Part shown: piece by piece, positions 43,007-52,134 of the stretch
Layout: each line of letters opens with the position of its first letter
How positions within the stretch are numbered: the first letter of the stretch is position 1
DNA from: Halieaceae bacterium
GTDB lineage: Bacteria > Pseudomonadota > Gammaproteobacteria > Pseudomonadales > Halieaceae
DNA: 64,000 nt
Assembly (NCBI GenBank): GCA_028280635.1
Contig: JANQLM010000106.1
Location: 1-64,000 of the forward strand
Reading direction: 5' to 3'
Program-made: the position numbers and the translations under genes
Notes under the pieces: generated by a model
What the model was told of the DNA's origin: nothing
Seen by the model: the letters and a program-made list of their open reading frames with translations, nothing else
Database searches by the model: none

Positions 43007-45180
43007 CGATGTCCCGACGCCAGTTTATCCGCAATGCCTCGGTTGCCGGCGGCGCACTCACCATCGGCTTCAGCCTGAGCGGCTGTTCCGATCAGCAGTT
43101 GCCCAAACGCAACGCGGCGGACTTCCAGCCGGATTCCTACTTGCGTGTAACACCTGACGGTGAAGTGATTGCGCAGGTTTTCAAGGCGGAAATGGGTCAG
43201 GGTGTACTCACCGGCATCCTCTCGGTGCTGGCCGAGGAACTGGAAATGGACCCCGCCAGCCTGCGCTACGAAATGGCGCCCCCGCACCCGGCCTTCGCCG
43301 ATCCGGAAATGATCATGCAGGTCACCGGCGGCTCCAACTCCATTCGCCTGTACTACGACACCCTGCGCACCGTGGGCGCCACCACTCGTGAGATGCTGAT
43401 TACCGCCGCGGTGCAACAGACCGGCACCCCGGCCAGTGAGCTCTATGCCGAGGCAGGTCGCATCAGGAGCCGGGATGGCAGTGTCGACCTGGGCTTCGGC
43501 GACCTGGTGGCCACCGCCAATACCCTCGCGGTGCCTGAGAACCCGCCGCTCAAGCAGGCCGCGGACTTCAAGGTGATCGGTCGCCAGAACGACCGCCTGG
43601 ATGCACAGGCCAAGGTGGATGGCACCGCCATGTTTGGCAGCGATGCACCGGTGGAAAATGCCCTGGTGGCGGTGGTGCTGCGCTGTCCGCACGCTGAAGG
43701 CAGCTGTGGCGGCTGGGACGCCGGCGAGGCGAAGCAGCTTGCCGGTGTGGAGGATATCTTCCAGATTGACGGAGGTATCGCCGTGGTGGCCCGCAACTAC
43801 TGGCGCGCCCGCCAGGCAGCCGAGGCGGTCAACACCAACTGGCAGGCTGGTGCGGCACCGTTGCAGAGTAGCGACGACATCGATGCCGCTTTTGCCGCCG
43901 CCCTGGAGGGGGACGAGTATGAGGTGGTACGCGAGGATGGTAAACCGCCGGTGGCGGCGGGTGCCAGGACCCTGGCGGTAGAGTACAACGCACCCTTCGT
44001 GGCTCACGCCACCATGGAGCCGCAGACGGCGACGGCCCGGCCCATGGCCGACGGCGGCATTGAGGTATGGGTGGGCAATCAGGCGCCGGATGTGGCCCAG
44101 GCCTACGCCGCCAAGGGCTTCGGCGTCGCCCGCGACCGGGCCATTATCCACAACACCTTCCTGGGCGGCGGCTTTGGACGTCGCGCGGCGGCCGACAACG
44201 TTTACGAGGTCGCGCAGATCGTCGCGCGCATGCAGCAGCCGGTAAAGCTGGTCTGGAGCCGGGAAGACGATATGCGCCACGATTTCTACCGCCCGGTCAT
44301 GAAGGCGCGGCTCAGCGCCAGCCTCGACGGTAATGGCGATGTGGAAAGCTACACCCACCAGATCGTCGCGCCCAGCATCAACCAGAAGATCATGCCGCAT
44401 TTCCTCAACGCGGCCATGCCGGCCTGGGTGCCCCACGGCGTCAAGAGCGCCATCGGCAACATGCAGGCGGATACAGACCACGCCTCGGTGGAAGGTGTGG
44501 CCGATACCTCATACCAGTTCCCACACTTCCGGGTGCAGTACACCAACCTGCAGACGGTCATGCCTCTGGGATTCTGGCGCTCTGTCGGCCACAGCCAGAA
44601 CGCCTTCGTGATCGAGAGCTTCGTGGACGAGATGGCGCATGCCTCAGGCCGTGACCCGGTCGAGTTCCGCCGCGCCCACCTGCCGGAAGACAGCCGGCAC
44701 CGGACTGTGCTGGATAAGGTGGCCGCCATGGCCAACTGGAACCAGCCAGCGCCGGGTCGTTACCTGGGTGTGGCGGTGCACGAGTCTTTCTACTCGGTGG
44801 TGGCCGAGGTTGCCGAACTGTCCATGGAGGGCGGCCGGCCGAAGCTGGAAAAGGTTTACTGTGCCATCGACTGCGGCATAGCCGTGAACCCCGATATCGT
44901 CAAAGCGCAGATGGAAAGTGGCATCATCTTCGGCCTGACTGCGGCCCTGAAGGGCAAGATCACCGTCAAGGACGGCGCCGTGGAGCAGAGCAACTTCCAC
45001 GACTACCAGATGCTGCGGATGAATGAGATTCCGGAGATTGAAGTCGCGATTATCGACAGCCAGGCGGCGCCCACGGGGGTGGGTGAGCCCGGAACGCCAC
45101 CGGCGGCACCGGCGCTGGCCAATGCCCTGTTTGCCGCCACCGGCAAGCGCCAGCGCGACCTGCCCCTGCAGCTCGCCTGA
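43003..45180 (+). CDS. Molybdopterin-binding large subunit of a xanthine-dehydrogenase-family oxidase (IorB-like)
   Basis: A 725-residue enzyme of the isoquinoline 1-oxidoreductase / membrane aldehyde dehydrogenase group. It has a Tat signal ([14 protein letters not shown]) followed by a possible lipobox-like GCS. Molybdopterin-binding segments are [33 protein letters not shown] and, near the end, [17 protein letters not shown] with the catalytic Glu. It hydroxylates aldehydes or N-heterocycles in the periplasm. No cytochrome c subunit or XdhC-type maturation gene is adjacent; a strong terminator ends the operon. Confidence 0.92.
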
Positions 45181-45196
45181 CGCTGCTATTGCACAA

Positions 45197-45226
45197 AAAA
45201 ACGCCCCGGCATGCCGGGGCGTTTTT
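45197..45226. terminator. Bidirectional intrinsic terminator
   Basis: A perfect 30-base palindrome: five A, a GC-rich arm CGCCCCGGCA, its complement, then five T. It follows the molybdenum hydroxylase operon by 16 bases and also faces the end of the convergent TonB receptor gene, so it can stop transcription from both sides. Confidence 0.93.
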
Positions 45227-45243
45227 GATTTGGGCCGGTGGCC

Positions 45244-45315
45244 AAGAGCCCTCAGCCCAGCCGGCAGGTACCGGCGGTTAAGAGCCCTCAGCCCAGCCGG
45301 CGGGGGCCGGCGATT
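45244..45315. repeat. Two tandem 36-bp direct repeats next to the receptor stop codon
   Basis: Copies at 45244-45279 and 45280-45315 differ at four positions and share AAGAGCCCTCAGCCCAGCCG. A third, degraded copy begins at 45316 and includes the last codons and stop of the TonB receptor gene (AGCCCAGC shared). This looks like a local tandem duplication of the receptor 3' end followed by drift. Each copy also contains GCCGGC inverted elements. Confidence 0.7.
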
Positions 45316-47989
45316 AAAAGTTATAGCCCAGCGCCAATCCGTAGTTCCTGGGTTCAACGGTAAACACGTTGGTGAACAGTCCGGATGAGGGGTCGGTGAC
45401 AAACATACCCACCAGATGGTCGTCATCGCCGATGTTCTTCACATAGGCCCTCGCATACCAGCTCTCGTTGGCGGACATCAGGGTCAGCTGGGCGTTCCAG
45501 ATATCCCAGTCGTCGATCCTGTCCACGTCCTTGTTGAAGTTGCGACCGTACATCTCGTCCTGCCAGTAGTAGTCCACCCGCGAGGTGAGGCTGTGGTTGC
45601 CCGGCAGGTAGAAGGTGTACTGGGCGCCGATGCTGATGGAGTACTCCGGTGAGTTCTGCAGCTCCGCGCCGGACAGGTCGGCGGCAATGCCGTCGGTGAT
45701 GGGAATGCCCGCGGCTGAGAGTGCCGCGCAGTCGCTGAGCTGGGAACCCGCCACCGCCTCAAACACGTCCGGTGGCAGCAGGGCCACGCAGTTGGCGGCA
45801 TTGGTCAGGTCCTTGATGATGGTCACGTCATCCCGGCCATCACTGGGGTCACGCGGGTCGATGCTCTGCAGGTCGGTAATCTCGGTGTCCAGGTAGGCGA
45901 GGTTGGCGTTGAACATCCACTGGTCGGTGGGTGCCCAGACGAACTCGGCTTCCAGGCCGAAGATCTCCGCATCGGTGTTCTCGTTAAAGGACGTTCGGTT
46001 GACGATCTTCGAGACCTGCAGGTCCTCGTAGTCGTAGTAGAACAGCGTCGCATTGGCCTGCAGGGTGCCGTCGAAGAAGATGTTCTTGCTGCCAATTTCG
46101 AAGGCGTCCACGAACTCCGGCTCGAAAGTCGGCGAAGAGCTGGGGAACAGCAGCGGGTCGAAAGGCGGGTTGAAGCCGCCGCCCTTGTAGCCCCGTGAGT
46201 AGGAGGCGTAAACCATGTTGTCGCTGGCAAACTGCCAGTCGATCACGGCGCGGCCGGTAAACTCCTCCCAGCTGTCGTCGTCGTTGCGATAGGGCACATC
46301 GATGGGTGAGTCGTCACCGAACGGGCGGAAGAAACGCTCGCCGGTGGCCTCGTCCTCGTTGAGCAGTAGCTGCCGGTCCTGGATGGTCTTCTCGTCCTCC
46401 GTGTAGCGCAGGCCCAGCGTCAGCTTTATCTCGTCGGAGAAGTTGTAGTAGATCTCGCCGAACAGGGCCGTCGATTCAATGGTGTATTCGGCGGTGTCGC
46501 TCATGAACTGCGGTGCCACCCAGCCAAAGCCGTCCAGCCCCGCGGTAGCGCCCGGGACCACCGAGGCCAGGTAGTCAAAGCCGTTGGCGAACACGAAGTA
46601 GCTGTTCTCCAGGTCTACGTCCATGTAGAAGGCGCCGGCCAGCCAGTTGAAATTGCCGTCGTAGTCGGACTGAATACGGACCTCCAGAGAGTACTGGTCC
46701 GTGTCCTGGTTGGAGTTATCATAGGACTCCAGAGTGCTGTTGCGAGACTTCACAGCGCCACCGATGGAGCCGGTACCCTCGGGCGCGCGCGCCGACATCG
46801 GCAGCTGGCCGTCGAAGAACTGGGTAGCATAGGTCTCCGGGAATAGCAGTTGCAGGGCGGGCGACAGTTCAACCTCCGAACCCACGCTCCACTGGTAGTC
46901 CATTTCCGACTCGATCTCGCTCTCCTGGTAACCCGCGACCAGCGCCACCGTGTGATTATCGAATTCGTGGGTGATGTTGAGGGTGATCAGGGTTTCGTCG
47001 GCAAAATACTCAGGATCGAAATCGGAGATCGTCTTGCGCAGGTCGTTGGGGTTTTCCGGGCGCTCATTGCTGCCGAACGGGAAGATACCCAGTGGGCCCA
47101 GGGCCAGGTCGGAGGCCAAAATGTTTGACAGCTGCGAGGACGGGTTGGGCAGGTCGAAGTCCAGGCCGTCCGGCAGGCAGCCCAGCACGCCGCTGGGGTC
47201 GTTCCTACACATGGTTTTTGTGGAGCGGCTGCGATTACTGTCCTCCTCGAAGTAGGAGAACATCAGGTCCACGGTGGTGTTCTCGGTGGGCAGCCATTTG
47301 AAAGAGGCCCGCGCCGCGTACTGGTCACGTCCGTCTACATCGTTGCCGGTAAACAGGTTCTCGGTGTACCCGTCGCGTTCCAGGTAGATACCCGCGAAGC
47401 GCATGGCAAATGAATCATTGACCGGCACATTGACGTGACCGACCACTTTCTTGTGGTCGTATTCACCGTACTGGCCTTCGAAGTTGCCCAGAAACTCGCC
47501 GATCTCGGCCGGCGCCGTGGCCATGTTGACGGTGCCGCCAGTGGCGTTGCGGCCGTACAGTGTGCCCTGCGGGCCGCGCAGTACCTCAATTGCCTGGACG
47601 TCAAAGTACTCGGTCTCAAACAGGCGGGGTGCGTTTATCGGCACTTCATTGACGTGGATGCCCACGCCCTGGTCTGCCGAGGCTGCCACCAGGGTGGTGC
47701 CAATGCCGCGAATCTGGAAGTTATTGCCGGTGAAGTTGGCCTTCGAATAGGTGACATTGGGCGCCGTAAAACGGATATCGGCAAAGCCGGCGATCTGCTT
47801 GGAGATCAGCGCGTCGGCATCAAACGCGGTAATAGCGATGGGTACATCCTGGGCAGATTCCAGGCGCTTCTGGGCGGTAACAATCACCTCTTCGAGCTGG
47901 GCGTAAGCGCCCTGGCTCGCGCCTAGGGCTGAAACAAGGGCGACCGAAGCCGCCACCCGGGTGGGGCGGAGTACAGTGGACTGGGACAC
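45314..47989 (-). CDS. TonB-dependent outer-membrane receptor
   Basis: An 891-residue receptor. After a signal peptide (RVAASVALVSALGASQGAYA) comes the TonB-box/plug start EEVIVTAQKRLESAQDVPIAI, then a 22-strand barrel ending in the aromatic C-terminus YGLALGYNF. It belongs to the large iron-complex/carbohydrate-like receptor group of marine gammaproteobacteria. I take the GTG at 47989 with GGAGA upstream as the start. The substrate is unknown; there is no siderophore gene nearby. A hairpin AACCC-GTGT-GGGTT (48034-48047) lies in its leader region. Confidence 0.93.
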   Translation of the reverse strand: MSQSTVLRPTRVAASVALVSALGASQGAYAQLEEVIVTAQKRLESAQDVPIAITAFDADALISKQIAGFADIRFTAPNVTYSKANFTGNNFQIRGIGTTLVAASADQGVGIHVNEVPINAPRLFETEYFDVQAIEVLRGPQGTLYGRNATGGTVNMATAPAEIGEFLGNFEGQYGEYDHKKVVGHVNVPVNDSFAMRFAGIYLERDGYTENLFTGNDVDGRDQYAARASFKWLPTENTTVDLMFSYFEEDSNRSRSTKTMCRNDPSGVLGCLPDGLDFDLPNPSSQLSNILASDLALGPLGIFPFGSNERPENPNDLRKTISDFDPEYFADETLITLNITHEFDNHTVALVAGYQESEIESEMDYQWSVGSEVELSPALQLLFPETYATQFFDGQLPMSARAPEGTGSIGGAVKSRNSTLESYDNSNQDTDQYSLEVRIQSDYDGNFNWLAGAFYMDVDLENSYFVFANGFDYLASVVPGATAGLDGFGWVAPQFMSDTAEYTIESTALFGEIYYNFSDEIKLTLGLRYTEDEKTIQDRQLLLNEDEATGERFFRPFGDDSPIDVPYRNDDDSWEEFTGRAVIDWQFASDNMVYASYSRGYKGGGFNPPFDPLLFPSSSPTFEPEFVDAFEIGSKNIFFDGTLQANATLFYYDYEDLQVSKIVNRTSFNENTDAEIFGLEAEFVWAPTDQWMFNANLAYLDTEITDLQSIDPRDPSDGRDDVTIIKDLTNAANCVALLPPDVFEAVAGSQLSDCAALSAAGIPITDGIAADLSGAELQNSPEYSISIGAQYTFYLPGNHSLTSRVDYYWQDEMYGRNFNKDVDRIDDWDIWNAQLTLMSANESWYARAYVKNIGDDDHLVGMFVTDPSSGLFTNVFTVEPRNYGLALGYNF

Positions 47990-48133
47990 AACGAATTCTC
48001 CATTACTTATTTTAATGTTCGGAGTAACCACGAAACCCGTGTGGGTTCCTTGCAATGAAACTTAGTGCCATCGGGCCGGATTGTCTAGCGCTGCCACAGA
48101 ACGCGAGGTGTTGGCAGTGCCCGGTATGAGAAT

Positions 48134-48970
48134 TCAGGGTGCGACGGGTTGGAAGGGCTCGATCAGCACCTCGCCGTCTTCAACGGTGAGAAAACTGGCT
48201 TCGGGAATCGGTTCCCAGAACTCCTGGAGCTCCGACAGCGGCTCCGACACGACTGCACGCGCCTTGCTGGACATCCTGTCCAGAAGTGCCTGTTGACGCG
48301 GGGTGAGCTGTTGTTCCAGTGCGGCCAGGCTCCTGGAGTGATACAGGGTACGGCTGTCCCCCTCGCTGGAGTAGCGCACGGCGTATAGCCTCCGGCCGTC
48401 GGCGAAACCGAGGGTCATTTGCATGGGGTGCCGCACATGGGCGTCCCAGCCGATGCGCTCCACGAATCCCACCATGCGGGCAATGCCCGCCGCCGGGTCT
48501 TCGGCCAGGCCAAACTGCAGGGCCAGCATAAACATCAACTCCGAGTCCGTCGCGCCCCGGAGGCCGCGGAAGTGGTCCTCGTCTAGCTCGTGCAACAGAC
48601 GCCGCCTAACCCTCGCAAACTCGCGAATCACGCCGTTGTGAACGAACAGCCAGTTCTCATAGCGGAATGGATGGCAATTGTTGTATTCCACCGCCGTGCC
48701 GGTAGAGGCGCGGATATGGGCGAGGAACAGTGGTGAATCCACGTGCCGGCACAGGTCCAGCAGGTTGTTGTCGTTCCAGGCCGGCTGGGTGCTCTTGTAC
48801 ATGCCGGGCCTGTCGAGGTGATCGAACCAGCCGACGCCAAAGCCATCGCCGTTGGTGGTATTGGGGCCCAGCCGGGCGTCCAGGCTCTGGTCGATCAGGG
48901 AATGGCGGGTGTTGAAAATCAGCTCGCTGAGGGGAATGGCGCCCCCGGAGTAGGCCAACCAGCGGCACAT
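48134..48970 (-). CDS. Class II glutamine amidotransferase-like protein (YafJ/EgtC type)
   Basis: A 278-residue Ntn-hydrolase. Cys2 in MCRWLAYSG is the nucleophile once Met is removed; conserved elements are NGDGFGVGWF, HIRASTGTAVEYNNCHPF, FVHNGVIREF and GATDSELMFMLAL. The family includes EgtC, which hydrolyses a gamma-glutamyl bond in ergothioneine synthesis, but no other Egt gene is here. It is divergent from the HMG-CoA lyase gene. Confidence 0.9.
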   Translation of the reverse strand: MCRWLAYSGGAIPLSELIFNTRHSLIDQSLDARLGPNTTNGDGFGVGWFDHLDRPGMYKSTQPAWNDNNLLDLCRHVDSPLFLAHIRASTGTAVEYNNCHPFRYENWLFVHNGVIREFARVRRRLLHELDEDHFRGLRGATDSELMFMLALQFGLAEDPAAGIARMVGFVERIGWDAHVRHPMQMTLGFADGRRLYAVRYSSEGDSRTLYHSRSLAALEQQLTPRQQALLDRMSSKARAVVSEPLSELQEFWEPIPEASFLTVEDGEVLIEPFQPVAP

Positions 48971-49132
48971 GGCGCGGTTCCTTGAGAATCTGCTTTACTG
49001 GTTTATAGCAGGTACAGGCTGGGGTGGCGGGGTGGCTCATCTGAATGCCATGATCGCCCGTACCATTACAAAACTTGTACACCTATAACATCCGCTGTCG
49101 GGCCATCGCCCGGAGTACTCCTGAGGAATTCC

Positions 49133-50053
49133 ATGAAAGAGCGCGTTGTTATCAACGATGTGGGCCCCCGTGACGGTCTGCAGAATCAGCCGCGGGTGCT
49201 GACCCCGGAACAGCGCCTGCAGCTTATCAGGGCGCTGCTGGACGCCGGTGTTGCACATATCGAGGTGGGGAGTTTTGTCTCCCCGAAGGCGGTGCCTGCG
49301 ATGGCGGGTACCGACCAGGTGGTCGCCGGTCTGCCTGCCGGCGGCGCCACCTACTCGGCGCTGGTGCCCAACCGGAAAGGCTACCAACTGGCCAAGGATG
49401 CCGGCGTCAGCATCATCGAGCTGGTGGTGGCATCGACCGACACCATGAACCTCAAGAACATCAATACCAGCACCGAGCAGGCCATGGCCAACGTGGCCGA
49501 GATCGCCGAGCTGGCCAGGGCCGACGGTGTTCGCGCCATGTGCTATATCGCCACCGCCTGGGAGTGCCCCTTTGAAGGCCTGGTGCCCCTGGACACCTCG
49601 ATGGCGCTGATGCGGCAAATGTTCGATGCCGGCATCGAGGAAGTGGTCATTGCCGACACCATCGGTGCCGCCGATCCGGCCGGCGTGCAGCGGCTGACCC
49701 AGGAGGCGGCGGCGGAGTTCGGCGCCGCAAACCTGAGCTGCCACTTCCACGATACCCGGGGCATGGGGGTGGCCAACGTCTCGGCCGCCCTGCAATCCGG
49801 CATTCGCAAGTTCGACGGCTCTATCGGCGGCCTCGGGGGCTGCCCGTTTGCGCCCGGCGCCACCGGTAACGTGGCTACCGAGGACGTGGTGCTGATGCTG
49901 GACCAGATGGGCTTCGAAACCGGCATCGACCTGGAAGGCCTGGTGGCCGCGGTGGAACTCGCCATCGAACTGACCAACAACTGTGAAGGCGGCAACTCGA
50001 TCCGCTGGCTGCGCCGCCAGATCGAGAAAGGCACGCTGAAGAAAACCGCTTAA
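49133..50053 (+). CDS. mvaB: Hydroxymethylglutaryl-CoA lyase-family enzyme
   Basis: A 306-residue TIM-barrel lyase. It has DVGPRDGLQNQPRVL at the N-terminus, GSFVSPKAVPAMAGTD, CHFHDTRGMGVAN and the HMG-CoA lyase active-site loop GLGGCPFAPGATGNVATED with the catalytic Cys. The standard reaction is cleavage of HMG-CoA to acetoacetate and acetyl-CoA. GAGGAA lies 6 bases before the ATG. It is 10 bases from hyuA, so it may act in the same, unusual, pathway rather than in leucine breakdown. Confidence 0.92.
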   Translation: MKERVVINDVGPRDGLQNQPRVLTPEQRLQLIRALLDAGVAHIEVGSFVSPKAVPAMAGTDQVVAGLPAGGATYSALVPNRKGYQLAKDAGVSIIELVVASTDTMNLKNINTSTEQAMANVAEIAELARADGVRAMCYIATAWECPFEGLVPLDTSMALMRQMFDAGIEEVVIADTIGAADPAGVQRLTQEAAAEFGAANLSCHFHDTRGMGVANVSAALQSGIRKFDGSIGGLGGCPFAPGATGNVATEDVVLMLDQMGFETGIDLEGLVAAVELAIELTNNCEGGNSIRWLRRQIEKGTLKKTA

Positions 50054-50063
50054 GGGGAACACC

Positions 50064-52124
50064 ATGAGTTACCGGCTAGGGGTCGACGTGGGCGGCACGT
50101 TCACGGATCTGCTGTTGATTGACGAAGAACAGGGCACCACGTGGACCGCCAAGGTGCCTTCCACTCCGGAGGATTCGTCGATTGGCGTACTAAACGGAGT
50201 GGCGCGAATCTGTGATGAATCCGGCGTCGAGCCCTCGGGCATCAAGCGCGTTATGCACGGCACCACTGTGGCGACCAACGCGGTGTTGACCGGCAAGGGG
50301 GCTCGCGTGGGACTGGTAACCACCCGGGGTTACGAACAGACCCTGCAGGTGGCGCGCTCCTTCTGCCCGGGCGGTCTCGGTGGCTGGGTCACCTTTGTAA
50401 AGAAACCGCTGCTGGCGCCACTGGAGCTGACAATAGGCGCTGCTGAGCGCATCGACGCCAATGGCGCCGTGGTGACCGCCCTGGATGAAACGTCCCTCAG
50501 GGACGATCTCGAAGCCCTGCATGCCCGCGGCGGCATCGAGGCACTGACCATCTGCTTCGTCAATGCCTACCTGAATGGGGAGCACGAACAGCGCGCTGCC
50601 GCGGTTGCCCGTGAGGTGTTCGGCGAGGTGCCGATTTCCATCTCCAGCCAGGTGGTTCCGGAAATGCAGGAATACGAGCGCACCGAAACCACCGTAGTGA
50701 ATTCCTATGTCCGCCCTGAAGTGTCCCGCTACGTCGAGAACCTGCAAAACTCCCTGACGGAGCGCCTCGGCGAAGATACCCAGCTCTCTATCCTGCGTTC
50801 GGATGGCGGCCTGGCCTCCGGTCGCGGTGCCGCTGAAAGCCCGGTCAACCTGCTCATGTCCGGCCCCGCCGGCGGAGTCGCCGGCGCCATGTATTTCTGC
50901 AGTCGCGCCGGTTTCGACAACATCCTCACCTTCGACATGGGGGGCACTTCCACCGACGTGGCGCTGATCCAGGGCGGTCGCGCCCGCGTGCGCCGGGAAA
51001 CTTTCGTCGGCGATGTCAAGGTACGGGCCCCCTCTGTCGATGTGCGCACCGTGGGCGCCGGCGGCGGCTCCATCGCCTTTGTGCCAGAGCTGACCCGCGC
51101 CCTGCGCGTGGGCCCGGAAAGTGCGGGTGCGGTGCCGGGCCCGGCCTGTTACATGAAGGGCGGCGAAGCGCCGACCGTGTGTGATGCCAACGTGGTGCTG
51201 GGTTACCTGCCCTCGGACGTTCAGCTTGGTGGCGCCATGGAAATCAACCGGGACGCCGCTGTCGCCGCGGTGCAGCAGACCGCCGATGCCATGGGCATCG
51301 ACCTGTACGCTGCGGCAGAAGGCATTGTGAAGGTGGCCAATGAGGCCATGTTCGGCGCCCTGCGGCTGGTGTCGGTGGAGCAGGGATACGACCCACGGGA
51401 GTTTGCCCTGGTGGGCTTCGGCGGTGCCGGCCCCCTGCACGCCAACGCGCTGGGTATTCTCACCAATGCCTGGCCGGTTATCGTGCCGCCGGGACCGGGC
51501 GTGCTCTGCGCTTACGGCGACGCCACCACCCAGGTGCAGGACGAGGCCACCCGCACCTATATCACCATGGCGGAGTCACTGACCGCCGAGCAGCTGCTGG
51601 CAGACCTGGACGAGCTGCGCCACCGGGCCGGCGAATCTCTGGTGGCCGACGGCATCCCGGAAGACGAGCACGAGGTGAGCTACCAGGCCGATCTGCGCTA
51701 TGCGGGCCAGGCCTTCCAGATCACCGTGGAATTCTCGGAGGCGGAGCTCAGGGAGAGGGGCATCGCCCGGCTCACCGATGAATTCGACGACGAGCACGAG
51801 CAACTCTTCACCTTCAAGCTCGGTGACGGCCACGAGATCCTGATGATCCGCGCCGTGGCCAAGGCGCGCGCCAGAGCCATTGCCGAGCTCACTATCGGCG
51901 AAGCCGGCACCACGCTCGATGACTGCAAACTGCACGACACCCGCTTCTACTATGAGGGCGAACATCACGACGCCGTTATTTATGATCGCAACAAGCTGCA
52001 TGAGGGCCTGGTGGTAGCTGGCCCTGCCATTGTGTCCGAGATGGATTCCACCACGGTAGTACTGCCCGGCTATTCGGCACGGGTGGACAGCGTCGGCAAC
52101 CTGTTGATTGAACCGGTGGCCTGA
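50064..52124 (+). CDS. hyuA: Hydantoinase/oxoprolinase subunit A
   Basis: A 686-residue ATP-dependent amidohydrolase or carboxylase subunit of the HyuA/OXP-A/AcxA group. The ASKHA-type phosphate loop is RLGVDVGGTFTDLLLID, with HGTTVATNAVL, LMSGPAGGVAGAMYF and FDMGGTSTDVALI further on. Partners with HyuB hydrolyse hydantoins or 5-oxoproline, or carboxylate ketones. It sits between HMG-CoA lyase and HyuB in one operon, with AGGGGAA before its ATG. Confidence 0.93.
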   Translation: MSYRLGVDVGGTFTDLLLIDEEQGTTWTAKVPSTPEDSSIGVLNGVARICDESGVEPSGIKRVMHGTTVATNAVLTGKGARVGLVTTRGYEQTLQVARSFCPGGLGGWVTFVKKPLLAPLELTIGAAERIDANGAVVTALDETSLRDDLEALHARGGIEALTICFVNAYLNGEHEQRAAAVAREVFGEVPISISSQVVPEMQEYERTETTVVNSYVRPEVSRYVENLQNSLTERLGEDTQLSILRSDGGLASGRGAAESPVNLLMSGPAGGVAGAMYFCSRAGFDNILTFDMGGTSTDVALIQGGRARVRRETFVGDVKVRAPSVDVRTVGAGGGSIAFVPELTRALRVGPESAGAVPGPACYMKGGEAPTVCDANVVLGYLPSDVQLGGAMEINRDAAVAAVQQTADAMGIDLYAAAEGIVKVANEAMFGALRLVSVEQGYDPREFALVGFGGAGPLHANALGILTNAWPVIVPPGPGVLCAYGDATTQVQDEATRTYITMAESLTAEQLLADLDELRHRAGESLVADGIPEDEHEVSYQADLRYAGQAFQITVEFSEAELRERGIARLTDEFDDEHEQLFTFKLGDGHEILMIRAVAKARARAIAELTIGEAGTTLDDCKLHDTRFYYEGEHHDAVIYDRNKLHEGLVVAGPAIVSEMDSTTVVLPGYSARVDSVGNLLIEPVA

Positions 52125-52134
52125 GGAGAGAGAT

